From contig CASFCG010000003.1 in NCBI GenBank assembly GCA_949293295.1, forward strand, positions 1 to 64,000: a DNA stretch of 64,000 nt, given 5' to 3'. The notes beneath the pieces are model-generated. The model had not been told where the DNA came from, did not search any database, and saw only the letters and a list, made by a program, of their open reading frames with translations. The DNA is from an uncultured Cetobacterium sp. GTDB taxonomy: Bacteria > Fusobacteriota > Fusobacteriia > Fusobacteriales > Fusobacteriaceae. This document shows positions 16,649 through 25,550 of this stretch, one piece after another. Numbering within the stretch: position 1 is the first letter of the stretch; each line of letters opens with the position of its first letter. Position numbers and translations under genes: made by a program.

Positions 16649-19639
16649 TTAAAACATCTTTATTCTACTTCCAAATTCACCTTGAATAGGTGGAAATACT
16701 TCTATTCTTCTAGGGATACGTATTTTTAAATCATTTACATGGCTGATTATCCCTATTTTTACTTTCTCATTCCATCTAATCTCTTCCAAACTCTCTATAA
16801 CTCTATCCAAAAGTGACTCATCAAGAGTTCCAAAACCCTCATCTAAAAAGAAAAACTCTAGTTGTATATTTCCTTTTAACTGAAGCTGTGTTGAGAGAGC
16901 TAGTGCTAAAACTAAAGATACGATAAAAGTTTCTCCACCAGATAAAGTAGCACAATCACGTAATTCACAGTTATTAAAGTTGTCAATTATATTGAAATCA
17001 CAATTTTTGTTTACTGTTAACTGGTATCTTCCTCTCGTTATTTTCTGTAGTCTTTTAGAGGCTTCAAAACTAATATATTCAAGCTTTTTACGAACTAGGA
17101 ATTTTACAAATTTTCTTCCCTCAAATCGTTTAGCTAAAATTTGTATATTGTCCTCTTCCTCCTTAACTTTTTTTAATTTTTCAAGTATAATATTGTTTTT
17201 TTTCTCCAATTCAGTATACCTATTTAATTCTGATTTTTGTTTCTCTATCTCTCCAATATAAAATTTTTCTCTCTCAAGAACTTCTGATAAACTTTTTTTT
17301 ATCTCTTCCCAATTTTCATACGAAAACTCTCTCGTTCCAATTTTTATTTTTATTTCATCTATCAAGTTATTGTATTTTTGCAATTCTCGTTCATAATTTT
17401 CAATAGAATTTGTAAAATTTTCTTGTTCATCATCATTTAATAGCCAACTTGTTATATCCGTATCTGAACTAAGATTTAGTAATTTTTTTTTCTCATTTAA
17501 TAGATTGTCTTTCATCATGTAAAGCAGATGAAGCTGTTTGTTTTCCCCAGAAATTCTAGTAATATTTAATTCTATTTTTTGTTTCATTAACATTAAAGAG
17601 GAGGTTTTCTCTTTACACTCTAAAATCTTTTTTTCTAAGTTGCTTTTTATATTTAATAGTTCTCTTTTCTCTTTTTCCCTCTTCTCTAACGTTACTTTTT
17701 CCATTAATACTTGTTGTTTGTTTACCTCTCCAACTTTTTCTTTTAAAGTTAAAATCTCTTCTTCAACTCTTTTACTATCAATTATTATATTTTTAACTCT
17801 ATCTTCTTTCTTTAAAATCTCATCATTAAGAATCAAATTTTGTTTAAAAAACTCCTTTGCTTTGATGGTGTTTTTAGTTTTTTCATTTTCAATATCTTTT
17901 TTTATTTTTTCGAGTATTTTTATTTGTGTTTCAATATCACGGATTTCACATTCTAATTCCTCAATATTTTTTCTATTTTCGTATTGTTCTAGCTCTTGTT
18001 TTTTCAAGAAAAGCTCATTTTCTGATTTTACTATTTCAAACTCTCTCTCTTTTGCTTTATTACAAATTACTCTATATTCAGTTTCATTCAACTCACAAAT
18101 GTCGTGAGCTAACTCAATATGTTTACGAGAACCACAAACCGGACAAGGCATACCATTTATTAGCTGTTTTGAAAGTTCATATGCAAAATTGTTATGTCTC
18201 TTTTTCTCAATTTTTTGTATTTCTTTTTCAATCTCTTTTTTTTCAAAATTTAATTTTTCTATTTTATCTACTAAATTTTTAATATCCTCCGATAGCTCTT
18301 CAAATCTTGCTCTCTCTTTTTTTGAAATTAAAATTATGTTTGACAGAGCTTCTTTTTTTTCTTTTAAGTTTAACAGGATAGGGTCATCGTAAAATTGACT
18401 CTCTTCAATATTTTTTTCAAAAACAGATATATCGTAGTTATTTTTGGAGATTTTATTTTTTAACTCTGTTACCTCTTTCTTTAACTCCTCTTCTCTCTCT
18501 TTATAGCCTTTAAAGAGTTCAGTTTTTGACTCAATTTCAATTAATATTTTTTCTAAATTTCTTAATTTATCAAGTTCATTATAGTCAAAATCTACTTTTT
18601 TTATATTGTTTTCTACCTCTGAAAGCTTCTTTTCATGTAATTTAAAACTTTCATCAATCTCTCTTTCATCTTTTTCTAATTTTTCAACCTCTTCTTGAAA
18701 AATCATTGTCTGCGTTGTGTTTTTATCTATAACTGATTTTAAATTTTTTATTTCATCATGGATAGATTTTAACTCTTTTGCTATTTCATCTTTTTTCAAC
18801 GCATCTCTCATTGTAGCAATTTTTAAACTTTGATTATCAAGATTTTTGATTTTTTCCTCATATTCACAATGAAGTTCAAAATTTCTTTTTAACTCTTTCA
18901 TTTCATCATATAGTTTTTCTTGCCTGTATTTATCAAGTGTGATATTTTTTAGTTTCTCTTCGTTTTTTAGAAGAGAATTTTTTAACTCCTCCATGAGTTC
19001 TAATGAAAACTCACCCACTCCCTTTAATTGATTTTCTAAAGCCATAACTTCATCTTTTACTTTAGTATTTTTAAGCTTTAATTTTTCTGACATTTTGGAA
19101 CCATATATCTCTAAATCAAATATTTTCTCTAACATCTCCATTTTTTCTGCTGATTTTAATTTTAAAAACTCACTAAATTTTCCTTGAGGTAAAATCACTG
19201 TTTTAGTGAAATCAGAAGCTGTAACCCCTAAATATTCATCTATTTTTAAGGCAAAATTTCTAACTGTATCAGCAATAATAACTCCATCCATCTTTAAAAT
19301 TGGATTTATTTGCTCAAACTTTTCCTCTCCTTTTTTATTAACTCTTCTTCTGTATCCTCTGTATATTTCGAATATCTTTTTATCTAGAGCAAATTTAAAT
19401 TTTATCTCTATCTGATTACATTCATGATTTAAACAGGAAGCAATACTTTTAGTTTGACCTTTTAGTCTAGGAATTTCATCAAATAAAGCTAAAATCATAG
19501 CATCTAAAATGGTAGATTTTCCGCTTCCAGTTTCTCCGAAAATTCCAAAAATTCCTTCACTTCCCAGTGTTTCAAAATCTATTATCTGTTTATTTGAAAA
19601 ACTTTGTAACCCAGCTATTTCTAATCTAATTGGTCTCAT
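16649..19639 (-). CDS. sbcC: SbcC exonuclease subunit (Rad50-like ATPase)
   Basis: Large subunit of the SbcCD nuclease, which trims hairpins and double-strand ends. The 996 residues have the ABC-ATPase head split at the two ends: Walker A GETGSGKST near 35-43, signature LSGGETF and Walker B FFLDEGFGTLD near the C-terminus. Two long coiled coils flank a zinc hook CPVC at 499-502, almost exactly mid-protein. The ATG at 19639 is chosen for its AGGAGG site and overlaps sbcD by 14 bases. Confidence 0.97.
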   Translation of the reverse strand: MRPIRLEIAGLQSFSNKQIIDFETLGSEGIFGIFGETGSGKSTILDAMILALFDEIPRLKGQTKSIASCLNHECNQIEIKFKFALDKKIFEIYRGYRRRVNKKGEEKFEQINPILKMDGVIIADTVRNFALKIDEYLGVTASDFTKTVILPQGKFSEFLKLKSAEKMEMLEKIFDLEIYGSKMSEKLKLKNTKVKDEVMALENQLKGVGEFSLELMEELKNSLLKNEEKLKNITLDKYRQEKLYDEMKELKRNFELHCEYEEKIKNLDNQSLKIATMRDALKKDEIAKELKSIHDEIKNLKSVIDKNTTQTMIFQEEVEKLEKDEREIDESFKLHEKKLSEVENNIKKVDFDYNELDKLRNLEKILIEIESKTELFKGYKEREEELKKEVTELKNKISKNNYDISVFEKNIEESQFYDDPILLNLKEKKEALSNIILISKKERARFEELSEDIKNLVDKIEKLNFEKKEIEKEIQKIEKKRHNNFAYELSKQLINGMPCPVCGSRKHIELAHDICELNETEYRVICNKAKEREFEIVKSENELFLKKQELEQYENRKNIEELECEIRDIETQIKILEKIKKDIENEKTKNTIKAKEFFKQNLILNDEILKKEDRVKNIIIDSKRVEEEILTLKEKVGEVNKQQVLMEKVTLEKREKEKRELLNIKSNLEKKILECKEKTSSLMLMKQKIELNITRISGENKQLHLLYMMKDNLLNEKKKLLNLSSDTDITSWLLNDDEQENFTNSIENYERELQKYNNLIDEIKIKIGTREFSYENWEEIKKSLSEVLEREKFYIGEIEKQKSELNRYTELEKKNNIILEKLKKVKEEEDNIQILAKRFEGRKFVKFLVRKKLEYISFEASKRLQKITRGRYQLTVNKNCDFNIIDNFNNCELRDCATLSGGETFIVSLVLALALSTQLQLKGNIQLEFFFLDEGFGTLDESLLDRVIESLEEIRWNEKVKIGIISHVNDLKIRIPRRIEVFPPIQGEFGSRIKMF

Positions 19640-20798
19640 TGTTTTCCTCCTCAAGCAATTCAGAAAATAGAGATAATATCTCTGATGTTGGCTCTAGTCC
19701 ACCTGTATCCTCTTTATAAAATTTTATAAAAAGTTCTGTTAAACTCGTTTCACTTTCATCACTTATTACTGTATCACTATTTTCAGTTATAATTTTAGGT
19801 ATAATCTCCAATATATTCTTGTTTGCTTTTAACTCTTTTAATTCACTGTTTCTTAGAGGTTTATCTAGTTTTATATTAAGATATATCCATTCATCAATTC
19901 TCATTAACTTTTCATTTGCTTTCAATGCTTCATTAATTGAATCAAAAAAATACTCCTTTATAGGTTTATTATTCTTTAAGTAGATTGATTCAACTGTTTT
20001 CATTTTATCTTTAAATTCAACAATGAAAACTTTTTTATCAAATCTATTTTCTGTTACTCTGTATTCTAAAGGTGACCCGGAATAATAAGCATTTTTATCT
20101 TTAAATTCAATAGGACGATGAACATGTCCTAATGCTATATAGTCTGCGTTAGGAAGCTCTGATAGTGAAATTGCTCTTGTTCCACCTAATTCTAAAGAGC
20201 TGTCTCCCTCTCCCATTGAGCCAGCCACATAGAGATGTGATATTACAATGGTTGGAATCTCTTCATCATTTCTTTCTACTCCCTCCTTTAAAATCTCTTT
20301 TATTCTACTTCTGAAAGAGATTTCATCCAAGTTTTCATTTAATGTTTGTTCGCTTGGATATGGTAAACAGTAAAAGTAGATTTTTTTATTTGACTTTTCA
20401 ACGAAAAATCCACCTTTATTGGATTTATATATATTCATTGAACCGTATTTTCCAGTGTTTAACTCTTGGAATGCAGATGTACATATTATAACACCATAAT
20501 CTTTAGCAAGTTCTGAGATTGCATCTAATCTCTTGGGATTATCATGATTCCCAGCAATAATTATAATTCCAACTTTTCCATCTTTGGAAAGCGTTTTTAA
20601 ACTATCAAAAAAAAGTTTTTCAGCTTCTGCTGAGGGGTTATATGTATCATATATATCTCCAGCTATAATTACAATATCTATATTTTTCTCATCAATTATT
20701 TTTGATAATTGTGAAATGAACTCTTTTTGTTCTTCTATTCTAGTCTGATTCTCTAATTTTTTTCCTAAATGCCAATCAGAAGTGTGAAGCAATCTCAT
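19626..20798 (-). CDS. sbcD: SbcD exonuclease subunit (Mre11-like)
   Basis: Metal-dependent nuclease subunit of SbcCD. The 390 residues begin with the phosphoesterase motif MRLLHTSDWHLGK; GDIYD, GNHD and GHVHRP supply further metal ligands. It opens the operon and has a ribosome binding site AGGAGG. Expression is probably controlled by the operator-overlapped promoter about 90 bases upstream. Confidence 0.97.
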   Translation of the reverse strand: MRLLHTSDWHLGKKLENQTRIEEQKEFISQLSKIIDEKNIDIVIIAGDIYDTYNPSAEAEKLFFDSLKTLSKDGKVGIIIIAGNHDNPKRLDAISELAKDYGVIICTSAFQELNTGKYGSMNIYKSNKGGFFVEKSNKKIYFYCLPYPSEQTLNENLDEISFRSRIKEILKEGVERNDEEIPTIVISHLYVAGSMGEGDSSLELGGTRAISLSELPNADYIALGHVHRPIEFKDKNAYYSGSPLEYRVTENRFDKKVFIVEFKDKMKTVESIYLKNNKPIKEYFFDSINEALKANEKLMRIDEWIYLNIKLDKPLRNSELKELKANKNILEIIPKIITENSDTVISDESETSLTELFIKFYKEDTGGLEPTSEILSLFSELLEEENNETN

Positions 20799-20884
20799 AT
20801 AAAACCTCCTAATGATGTAATTTTTAAAATAAAGTATGTCAATAAATTTATTTTGATTATAGCAAATATATATTAACTATATTA

Positions 20885-20913
20885 ATAGTAACCTATTTAG
20901 GTTACATCGTCAA
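20885..20913 (-). promoter_or_regulatory. Promoter of the sbcD operon
   Basis: On the minus strand TTGACG (20908-20913) and TACTAT (20885-20890) are 17 bases apart. The spacer is almost filled by a palindrome. The implied leader is about 80 bases. A second possible -10 (TATAAT) closer to sbcD lacks a good -35. Confidence 0.6.
20888..20905. promoter_or_regulatory. Palindromic operator GTAACCTA-N2-TAGGTTAC
   Basis: Two perfect 8-bp arms around two bases lie between the -35 and -10 of the sbcD promoter, exactly where a repressor dimer would block RNA polymerase. The regulator is not identified. Confidence 0.65.
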
Positions 20914-21266
20914 CACAAAAAAACAACCTTTAAGTTGGTTATTTTTAAAGTATCTTAAATTTTTGAATCAATGGTTTATTTTTCATACTCTCTATTCTCT
21001 AAATTTTTGAGATATTTTTTTAGAGAATAGTAGACAAATGATATGATTTATTGTTAATATCGAAAATATTTAAATTATAATCGTAATAGTTTTATATGAT
21101 TTTTTCACTAAAATTAGCATTAATATTATTGATTTTAAAAACCTAAAGTCTCAAATTAAAACGAATAGAGTTTAAACTTTATTTTAAAATCTATTATCTA
21201 TAATTACAGTTATAAAATGAGTATTAGGTTTAAAATATATACTGTTAGAAAAGAAAGGGAAGATAA
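20914..21266. other. Gene-free divergent intergenic region
   Basis: No ORF with a ribosome binding site was seen. Near 20920-20950 a short imperfect hairpin (AACC/GGTT core with A- and T-rich flanks) could be a weak bidirectional terminator. The rest is very AT-rich and holds nothing else I can name. Confidence 0.35.
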
Positions 21267-21295
21267 TTGTTTTTTGGAGAATAAAGTGATATAAT
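21267..21295 (+). promoter_or_regulatory. Promoter of the M20 amidohydrolase
   Basis: TTGTTT (21267-21272) and TATAAT (21290-21295) are separated by 17 bases, 55 bases before the ATG. Confidence 0.75.
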
Positions 21296-21350
21296 CAATC
21301 AAACTTATTTTTAATAATAAATGGCTTTATAAAATATAGAGGGAGGAAAA

Positions 21351-22481
21351 ATGAATTTTTTATTAGATGATGTTATAAAATTTAGACGTGAATTACATAA
21401 GATACCAGAACTTAGTTTTAAGGAGTACAAAACGCAAAGTTATATAATAAAACAGTTGGAAGAGATGGGATATAAACCGGAAAAGATTTGTGATACGGGA
21501 GTAGTTTTATACATAGAAGGAGAAAATAAAGCGTATTGTAAAGCTTTTAGAGCAGATATGGACGCACTTAAGATAGATGAGGCAACAGGATGTGAATTTT
21601 CCTCCAGTCATGAGGGAGTGATGCATGCTTGTGGACATGATGGGCATTGTGCAACACTTTTGGCTTTTGCTAAGTATTTAACTACAGTTTCAGAAAAAAA
21701 ATATAGTATTCTTTTGATTTTTCAACCAGCTGAAGAGAATATTGGTGGAGCAGAAGAAATCTGTAAAACAGGTATACTTGAGAGATATAATGTAAAAGAG
21801 ATTTATGCTCTTCATCTTTTTCCAGAGCTAGAACAAGGAGTTATTTCAACAAAAGAGGGAGCTTTTTTTGCTCAACCAACAGAGTTTAATATTAAAATTA
21901 TAGGAAAGGGAGGGCACGGAGGAATGCCACATAAGGCAATTGACCCGTTGATTCCTTTTTGTAAAGCAATTGATTCATATCAAACAATCATATCTCGTAA
22001 TCTTTCTTCATTTTCATCAGCAGTAATTACAGTTGGAAAATTTTCGGGAGGAAAAGCCAGAAATATAATTCCTAATACAGTTGAATTTGAGGGAACTATA
22101 AGAACTTATTCACGTGAGGATACAAAGACCATAATTGAAAGAATCAGTGATATCAATAAAGGACTCGAAATAAGTTTTGGAGTAAGTTTTGAAAATGAGT
22201 TTAATACTCTATTTCCACCAGTTATTAATGATAAAAAACTTGTGGATAGATTTCTTCTAATATCAGATAGATTTAATTTTAAATATGCAGAAGCGTTGAC
22301 ATTAGCTGAGGATTTTTCATCCTATCAGGAATACATACCGGGTGTATTTTTCTTATTGGGAACCAAAAATGTGGAAAAAGGATATATCCACTCTCTTCAT
22401 AATTCAAAATTTAATTTTGATGAGAAAGTTCTCCTAGAGGGAGTTAAACTTTTTTCAGAGTTATATTTTTTGGAAAAATAG
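21351..22481 (+). CDS. M20 family amidohydrolase / aminoacylase
   Basis: Metal-dependent hydrolase of N-acyl amino acids or related amides, cytosolic. The 376 residues show the M20D layout: FRADMDAL, the metal-binding ACGHDGH, the catalytic QPAEE block, a dimerisation (lid) insert starting near KGGHGGMPH, and a C-terminal metal ligand in HSLHNSKFNF. Substrates in this family include hippurate, N-acetyl-diaminopimelate and indole-acetyl amino acids, and the sequence does not decide which. It is a single-gene unit with a GGAGG site. Confidence 0.93.
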   Translation: MNFLLDDVIKFRRELHKIPELSFKEYKTQSYIIKQLEEMGYKPEKICDTGVVLYIEGENKAYCKAFRADMDALKIDEATGCEFSSSHEGVMHACGHDGHCATLLAFAKYLTTVSEKKYSILLIFQPAEENIGGAEEICKTGILERYNVKEIYALHLFPELEQGVISTKEGAFFAQPTEFNIKIIGKGGHGGMPHKAIDPLIPFCKAIDSYQTIISRNLSSFSSAVITVGKFSGGKARNIIPNTVEFEGTIRTYSREDTKTIIERISDINKGLEISFGVSFENEFNTLFPPVINDKKLVDRFLLISDRFNFKYAEALTLAEDFSSYQEYIPGVFFLLGTKNVEKGYIHSLHNSKFNFDEKVLLEGVKLFSELYFLEK

Positions 22482-22934
22482 TAGTATTAGACAAGGTCAT
22501 AATAAATTAAGAAAGGGGAATGGAATGAGGTTTTCCTTTTAAAGAGATAGATATTTACTTTATATAAAAGAGATAGGATAAATTATAATTGTAAAAATAT
22601 ATCTCAATGTTCATGAAAAAGTTAAAATATTTTATTATTTATGAAATTAGAGAGAAATTGTATGATAAAAATATTAAAGATGAGAGTATATAAAAATTTG
22701 TCATAAAAGATAGAGTTTTTGAGAGAAAATTCTCTCTTTTTTTATTTATAATTGATAAAATAAAAAAGTAGAGATTAATGATATATGAATCAACTGTAAA
22801 ATATGTTATTATATCTGTAAAGATAAGATTGGTGATGAATAGATTATTTTTACGAATATGATAGGAAGTTTTTTATCAAAGACAAAGTAGTGATGTAACA
22901 AAAAGTTTCTCATTACTGGAGGAGTTTAAGAAAA
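22482..22934 (+). other. Gene-free region upstream of the cobalamin operon
   Basis: The region holds the amidohydrolase terminator at 22721-22743 and, just before 22935, an imperfect hairpin (AGTGATG/CATTACT) next to the GGAGGAG site of the leader ORF. A cobalamin riboswitch would be expected here, but neither a B12 box nor the conserved GCCACTG core was found on the plus strand. No clear promoter could be fixed. Confidence 0.45.
22721..22743 (+). terminator. Terminator downstream of the M20 amidohydrolase
   Basis: GAGAGAA mirrors TTCTCTC with two bases between, followed by seven T residues. It lies about 240 bases after the stop codon. Confidence 0.7.
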
Positions 22935-23009
22935 ATGATTTGGAAAAGCATTGATGTGTTTATAAAACTTTTGTGGATAAAAATCTTTCAAAATTGGAAT
23001 AGGAGTTGA
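22935..23009 (+). CDS. 24-residue leader peptide coupled to cbiP
   Basis: This small ORF has its own strong GGAGGAG site. It encodes 24 residues starting MIWKSIDVFIKLLWIK, with three tryptophans and several Lys/Ile. Its TGA stop ends two bases before the cbiP ATG, and the cbiP ribosome binding site (AGGAG at 23001-23005) lies inside its last codons. That layout would make cbiP translation depend on translation of the leader. It has no recognised homologue, and expression is inferred only from the ribosome site and the geometry. Confidence 0.5.
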   Translation: MIWKSIDVFIKLLWIKIFQNWNRS

Positions 23010-23011
23010 TT

Positions 23012-24496
23012 ATGAATCATAAAAAGATAATGATAATGGGGACAGCATCAGGGGTTGGAAAAAGTATTATAACAGCGGGGTTGTGTAGAGTTTTTTTTAA
23101 AGATGGATTTAGTGTTGCACCATTTAAATCTCAGAATATGGCATTGAACTCATATATAACTAAAGAGGGGGCAGAGATTGGACGAGCACAAGTTGTTCAA
23201 GCGATAGCTTCTGGAATTGAACCTAGATATTATTTAAATCCAATACTTTTAAAACCAAATGGAAATGGACGGATTCAAGTCATTATAAATGGAAGTTCTC
23301 GGGGAAATATGAGTAGTATTGAGTACGGAAAATATAAGAAAGAATTAAAAAAAGATATTATTAATGCTTATTTAAAGATAAAAGAAAGATTTGAAATCTG
23401 TGTGATAGAGGGGGCTGGAAGTCCGGTGGAGCTGAATTTAAAAGAGGATGATGTTGCAAATATGGGAGTTGCTCATCTTTTAAATGCTCCAGTTGTATTG
23501 GTTGCAGATATAGATAAGGGAGGAGTATTTGCTTCCATTTATGGAACTATAGAGTTAATGGAAAAAGAGGAGAGAGAAAGAGTTAAAGGAGTAATAATTA
23601 ATAAGTTTAGAGGAGATTTAGATGTCTTAAAATCTGGGATTGAAAGATTGGAAAATTTAATAAAAATACCGATTTTAGGAGTTGTACCGTATTTTCACTT
23701 GGATATTGAAGAGGAGGATGGTGCAACTGAAAAATTAGAGAGAATTAAAGAAAGAGAAAAGAAGATAAGAATATCGGTATTGAAACTAAAACATATATCA
23801 AATTTTACAGATTTTGAGCCATTAAAACTTTATGATGATGTGGAGATAAATTATGTTGAAAGAGTTTCAGATTTAGGGGATGAAGAGATAATCATTATTC
23901 CAGGTTCTAAAAACACAATAGATGATATAATAAGGCTGAAAGAGAATGGAATAGCGTCGAAGCTGATAGAACTCTCCAGAGAGGGAAAAATAATTATTGG
24001 AATTTGTGGAGGAATGCAGATTTTAGGGGACAAAGTTATAGACTCAGATGCAGTAGAAGGGGAGATAGAAGAGATATCGGGACTAGCTCTTTTAAATCTG
24101 CAAACAGTTTTAAAAAAAGATAAGATGACAGCACAATATGTAGGAGTTTTGAGAGGAGGAGAGGGAATATTTAAAGATTTAAGGGATATTAAAATAAAAG
24201 GTTATGAGATACATCAGGGAATAACAACAGGAATTGAAAAAAATATAACTGATGATAACCGAATTGTAGCAGTAGTTAAAGAAAATATATTTGCAACTTA
24301 TCTTCATGGTATTTTTGAGAATAAAGAGTTTTCTGATTATTTAATAAATAAGGTTAGAGAGTTAAAAGGGATTAAGCAGAAAGGTAGTTTGATATCATAT
24401 GAAGAGTATAGACTGAAAGAATTAGATAGATTAGAAGATATAATAAGAAAGAGTGTAGATATAAAAAAAATATATGGAATTATAGAGGGGATTTGA
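23012..24496 (+). CDS. cbiP: Cobyric acid synthase
   Basis: ATP- and glutamine-dependent amidation of four side chains of adenosyl-cobyrinic a,c-diamide. The 494 residues have an N-terminal dethiobiotin-synthetase-like ATPase (GTASGVGKS, 10-18) and a C-terminal glutamine amidotransferase with Cys332 (GICGGMQ) and His432 (YLHGIFEN). The ATG at 23012 is used; a TTG two codons upstream is less likely. It is the first enzyme gene of the operon although it acts late. Confidence 0.96.
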   Translation: MNHKKIMIMGTASGVGKSIITAGLCRVFFKDGFSVAPFKSQNMALNSYITKEGAEIGRAQVVQAIASGIEPRYYLNPILLKPNGNGRIQVIINGSSRGNMSSIEYGKYKKELKKDIINAYLKIKERFEICVIEGAGSPVELNLKEDDVANMGVAHLLNAPVVLVADIDKGGVFASIYGTIELMEKEERERVKGVIINKFRGDLDVLKSGIERLENLIKIPILGVVPYFHLDIEEEDGATEKLERIKEREKKIRISVLKLKHISNFTDFEPLKLYDDVEINYVERVSDLGDEEIIIIPGSKNTIDDIIRLKENGIASKLIELSREGKIIIGICGGMQILGDKVIDSDAVEGEIEEISGLALLNLQTVLKKDKMTAQYVGVLRGGEGIFKDLRDIKIKGYEIHQGITTGIEKNITDDNRIVAVVKENIFATYLHGIFENKEFSDYLINKVRELKGIKQKGSLISYEEYRLKELDRLEDIIRKSVDIKKIYGIIEGI

Positions 24497-24500
24497 TAGT

Positions 24501-25439
24501 GTGATTTTTAAAATTTGGATTGCTTATATAATGGATTTAATTTTTGGAGACCCTCACTGGTTTCCTCATCCTGTTAGAATTATTGGGAGTTATATAAGTT
24601 TTTTGGAAAAATATCTATACAGATTAAAAAATAAAAAAATAGCGGGAGGAGTTTTAGCTTTAACGGTAGTTATAACGACAATGTTATTATCTTATGAACT
24701 TTCAAATATCTCTAAATATTTGGAGATATTTTTTCTGTATACAACTTTAGCAACAAAAAGTTTAGGAAAAGAAAGTTTAAAAATATATAAAATTTTGGAA
24801 GAAAAAGATTTAGAGTTAGCAAAAGAAAAGATCTCTTATCTTGTGAGTAGAGAAACAAATGAGATGGATGAAGAACAAATTATAAAAAGTACAGTTGAAA
24901 CGGTAGCAGAAAATAGTGTAGATGGCATAATTTCTCCACTTTTTTATGCTTTTCTTGGGAGTTATTTAGATTTTGCTCTTGTATTTGCAATGGGTTATAA
25001 AGCTATAAATACGTTGGATTCTATGGTAGGATATAAAAATGAAAGATATAAGGATTTTGGATTTTTTTCAGCAAAGATAGATGATATAGTTAATTTTATT
25101 CCAGCTAGAATAACTGGTGGGTTAATTATCCCAATAGGAGCTTTTATCTTGAGAATGGATTATAAAAATGCGTGGAAGATATTTTTTAGGGATAGATTAA
25201 ATCATTCTAGTCCAAACTCTGGACATCCTGAAGCAAGTTTTGCAGGAGCGCTGGGAGTACAATTCGGTGGAAAAACTAAATATTTTGGAAAATGGCAAGA
25301 TAAAGCCATTATTGGAGATAAACTGAAGCATTTTAGTATTTCAGATATAAGAAAAGCGGTAAAGCTTTTATATGTATCTTCTTGGGTAGGGCTGCTTCTA
25401 TTTACAATTTTATATCAGTTTATAAATACATTAATTTAA
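24501..25439 (+). CDS. cbiB: Adenosylcobinamide-phosphate synthase
   Basis: Inner-membrane enzyme that attaches aminopropanol (or its phosphate) to adenosylcobyric acid. The 312 residues have several membrane segments and the family blocks LIFGDPHWFPHPV, TVAENSVDGIISP and SPNSGHPEASFAGALGVQFGG (split by a few residues). The GTG start at 24501 is preferred: it keeps the first hydrophobic segment, and AGGGG lies upstream. It lies four bases after cbiP. Confidence 0.95.
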   Translation: MIFKIWIAYIMDLIFGDPHWFPHPVRIIGSYISFLEKYLYRLKNKKIAGGVLALTVVITTMLLSYELSNISKYLEIFFLYTTLATKSLGKESLKIYKILEEKDLELAKEKISYLVSRETNEMDEEQIIKSTVETVAENSVDGIISPLFYAFLGSYLDFALVFAMGYKAINTLDSMVGYKNERYKDFGFFSAKIDDIVNFIPARITGGLIIPIGAFILRMDYKNAWKIFFRDRLNHSSPNSGHPEASFAGALGVQFGGKTKYFGKWQDKAIIGDKLKHFSISDIRKAVKLLYVSSWVGLLLFTILYQFINTLI

Positions 25440-25550
25440 GATGTGGTAGTGTGAGAACATAAACAACAAAGCCATTTTTCAGAAAAAGAGGTTATAAACT
25501 GATAAAAGTATAGTTGATAATTTTAGTAGAATAGAAAGAGGGAGAGTTAA

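Noticed and set aside
17538-18392. Long antisense ORFs inside sbcC
   Set aside because: They are phenylalanine/serine-rich reflections of the lysine/glutamate-rich coiled coils of SbcC on the other strand.
22482-23011. Possible cobalamin riboswitch before cbiP
   Set aside because: GGTGATG and similar fragments occur near 22830, but no B12 box or GCCACTG core follows, so it is not claimed.
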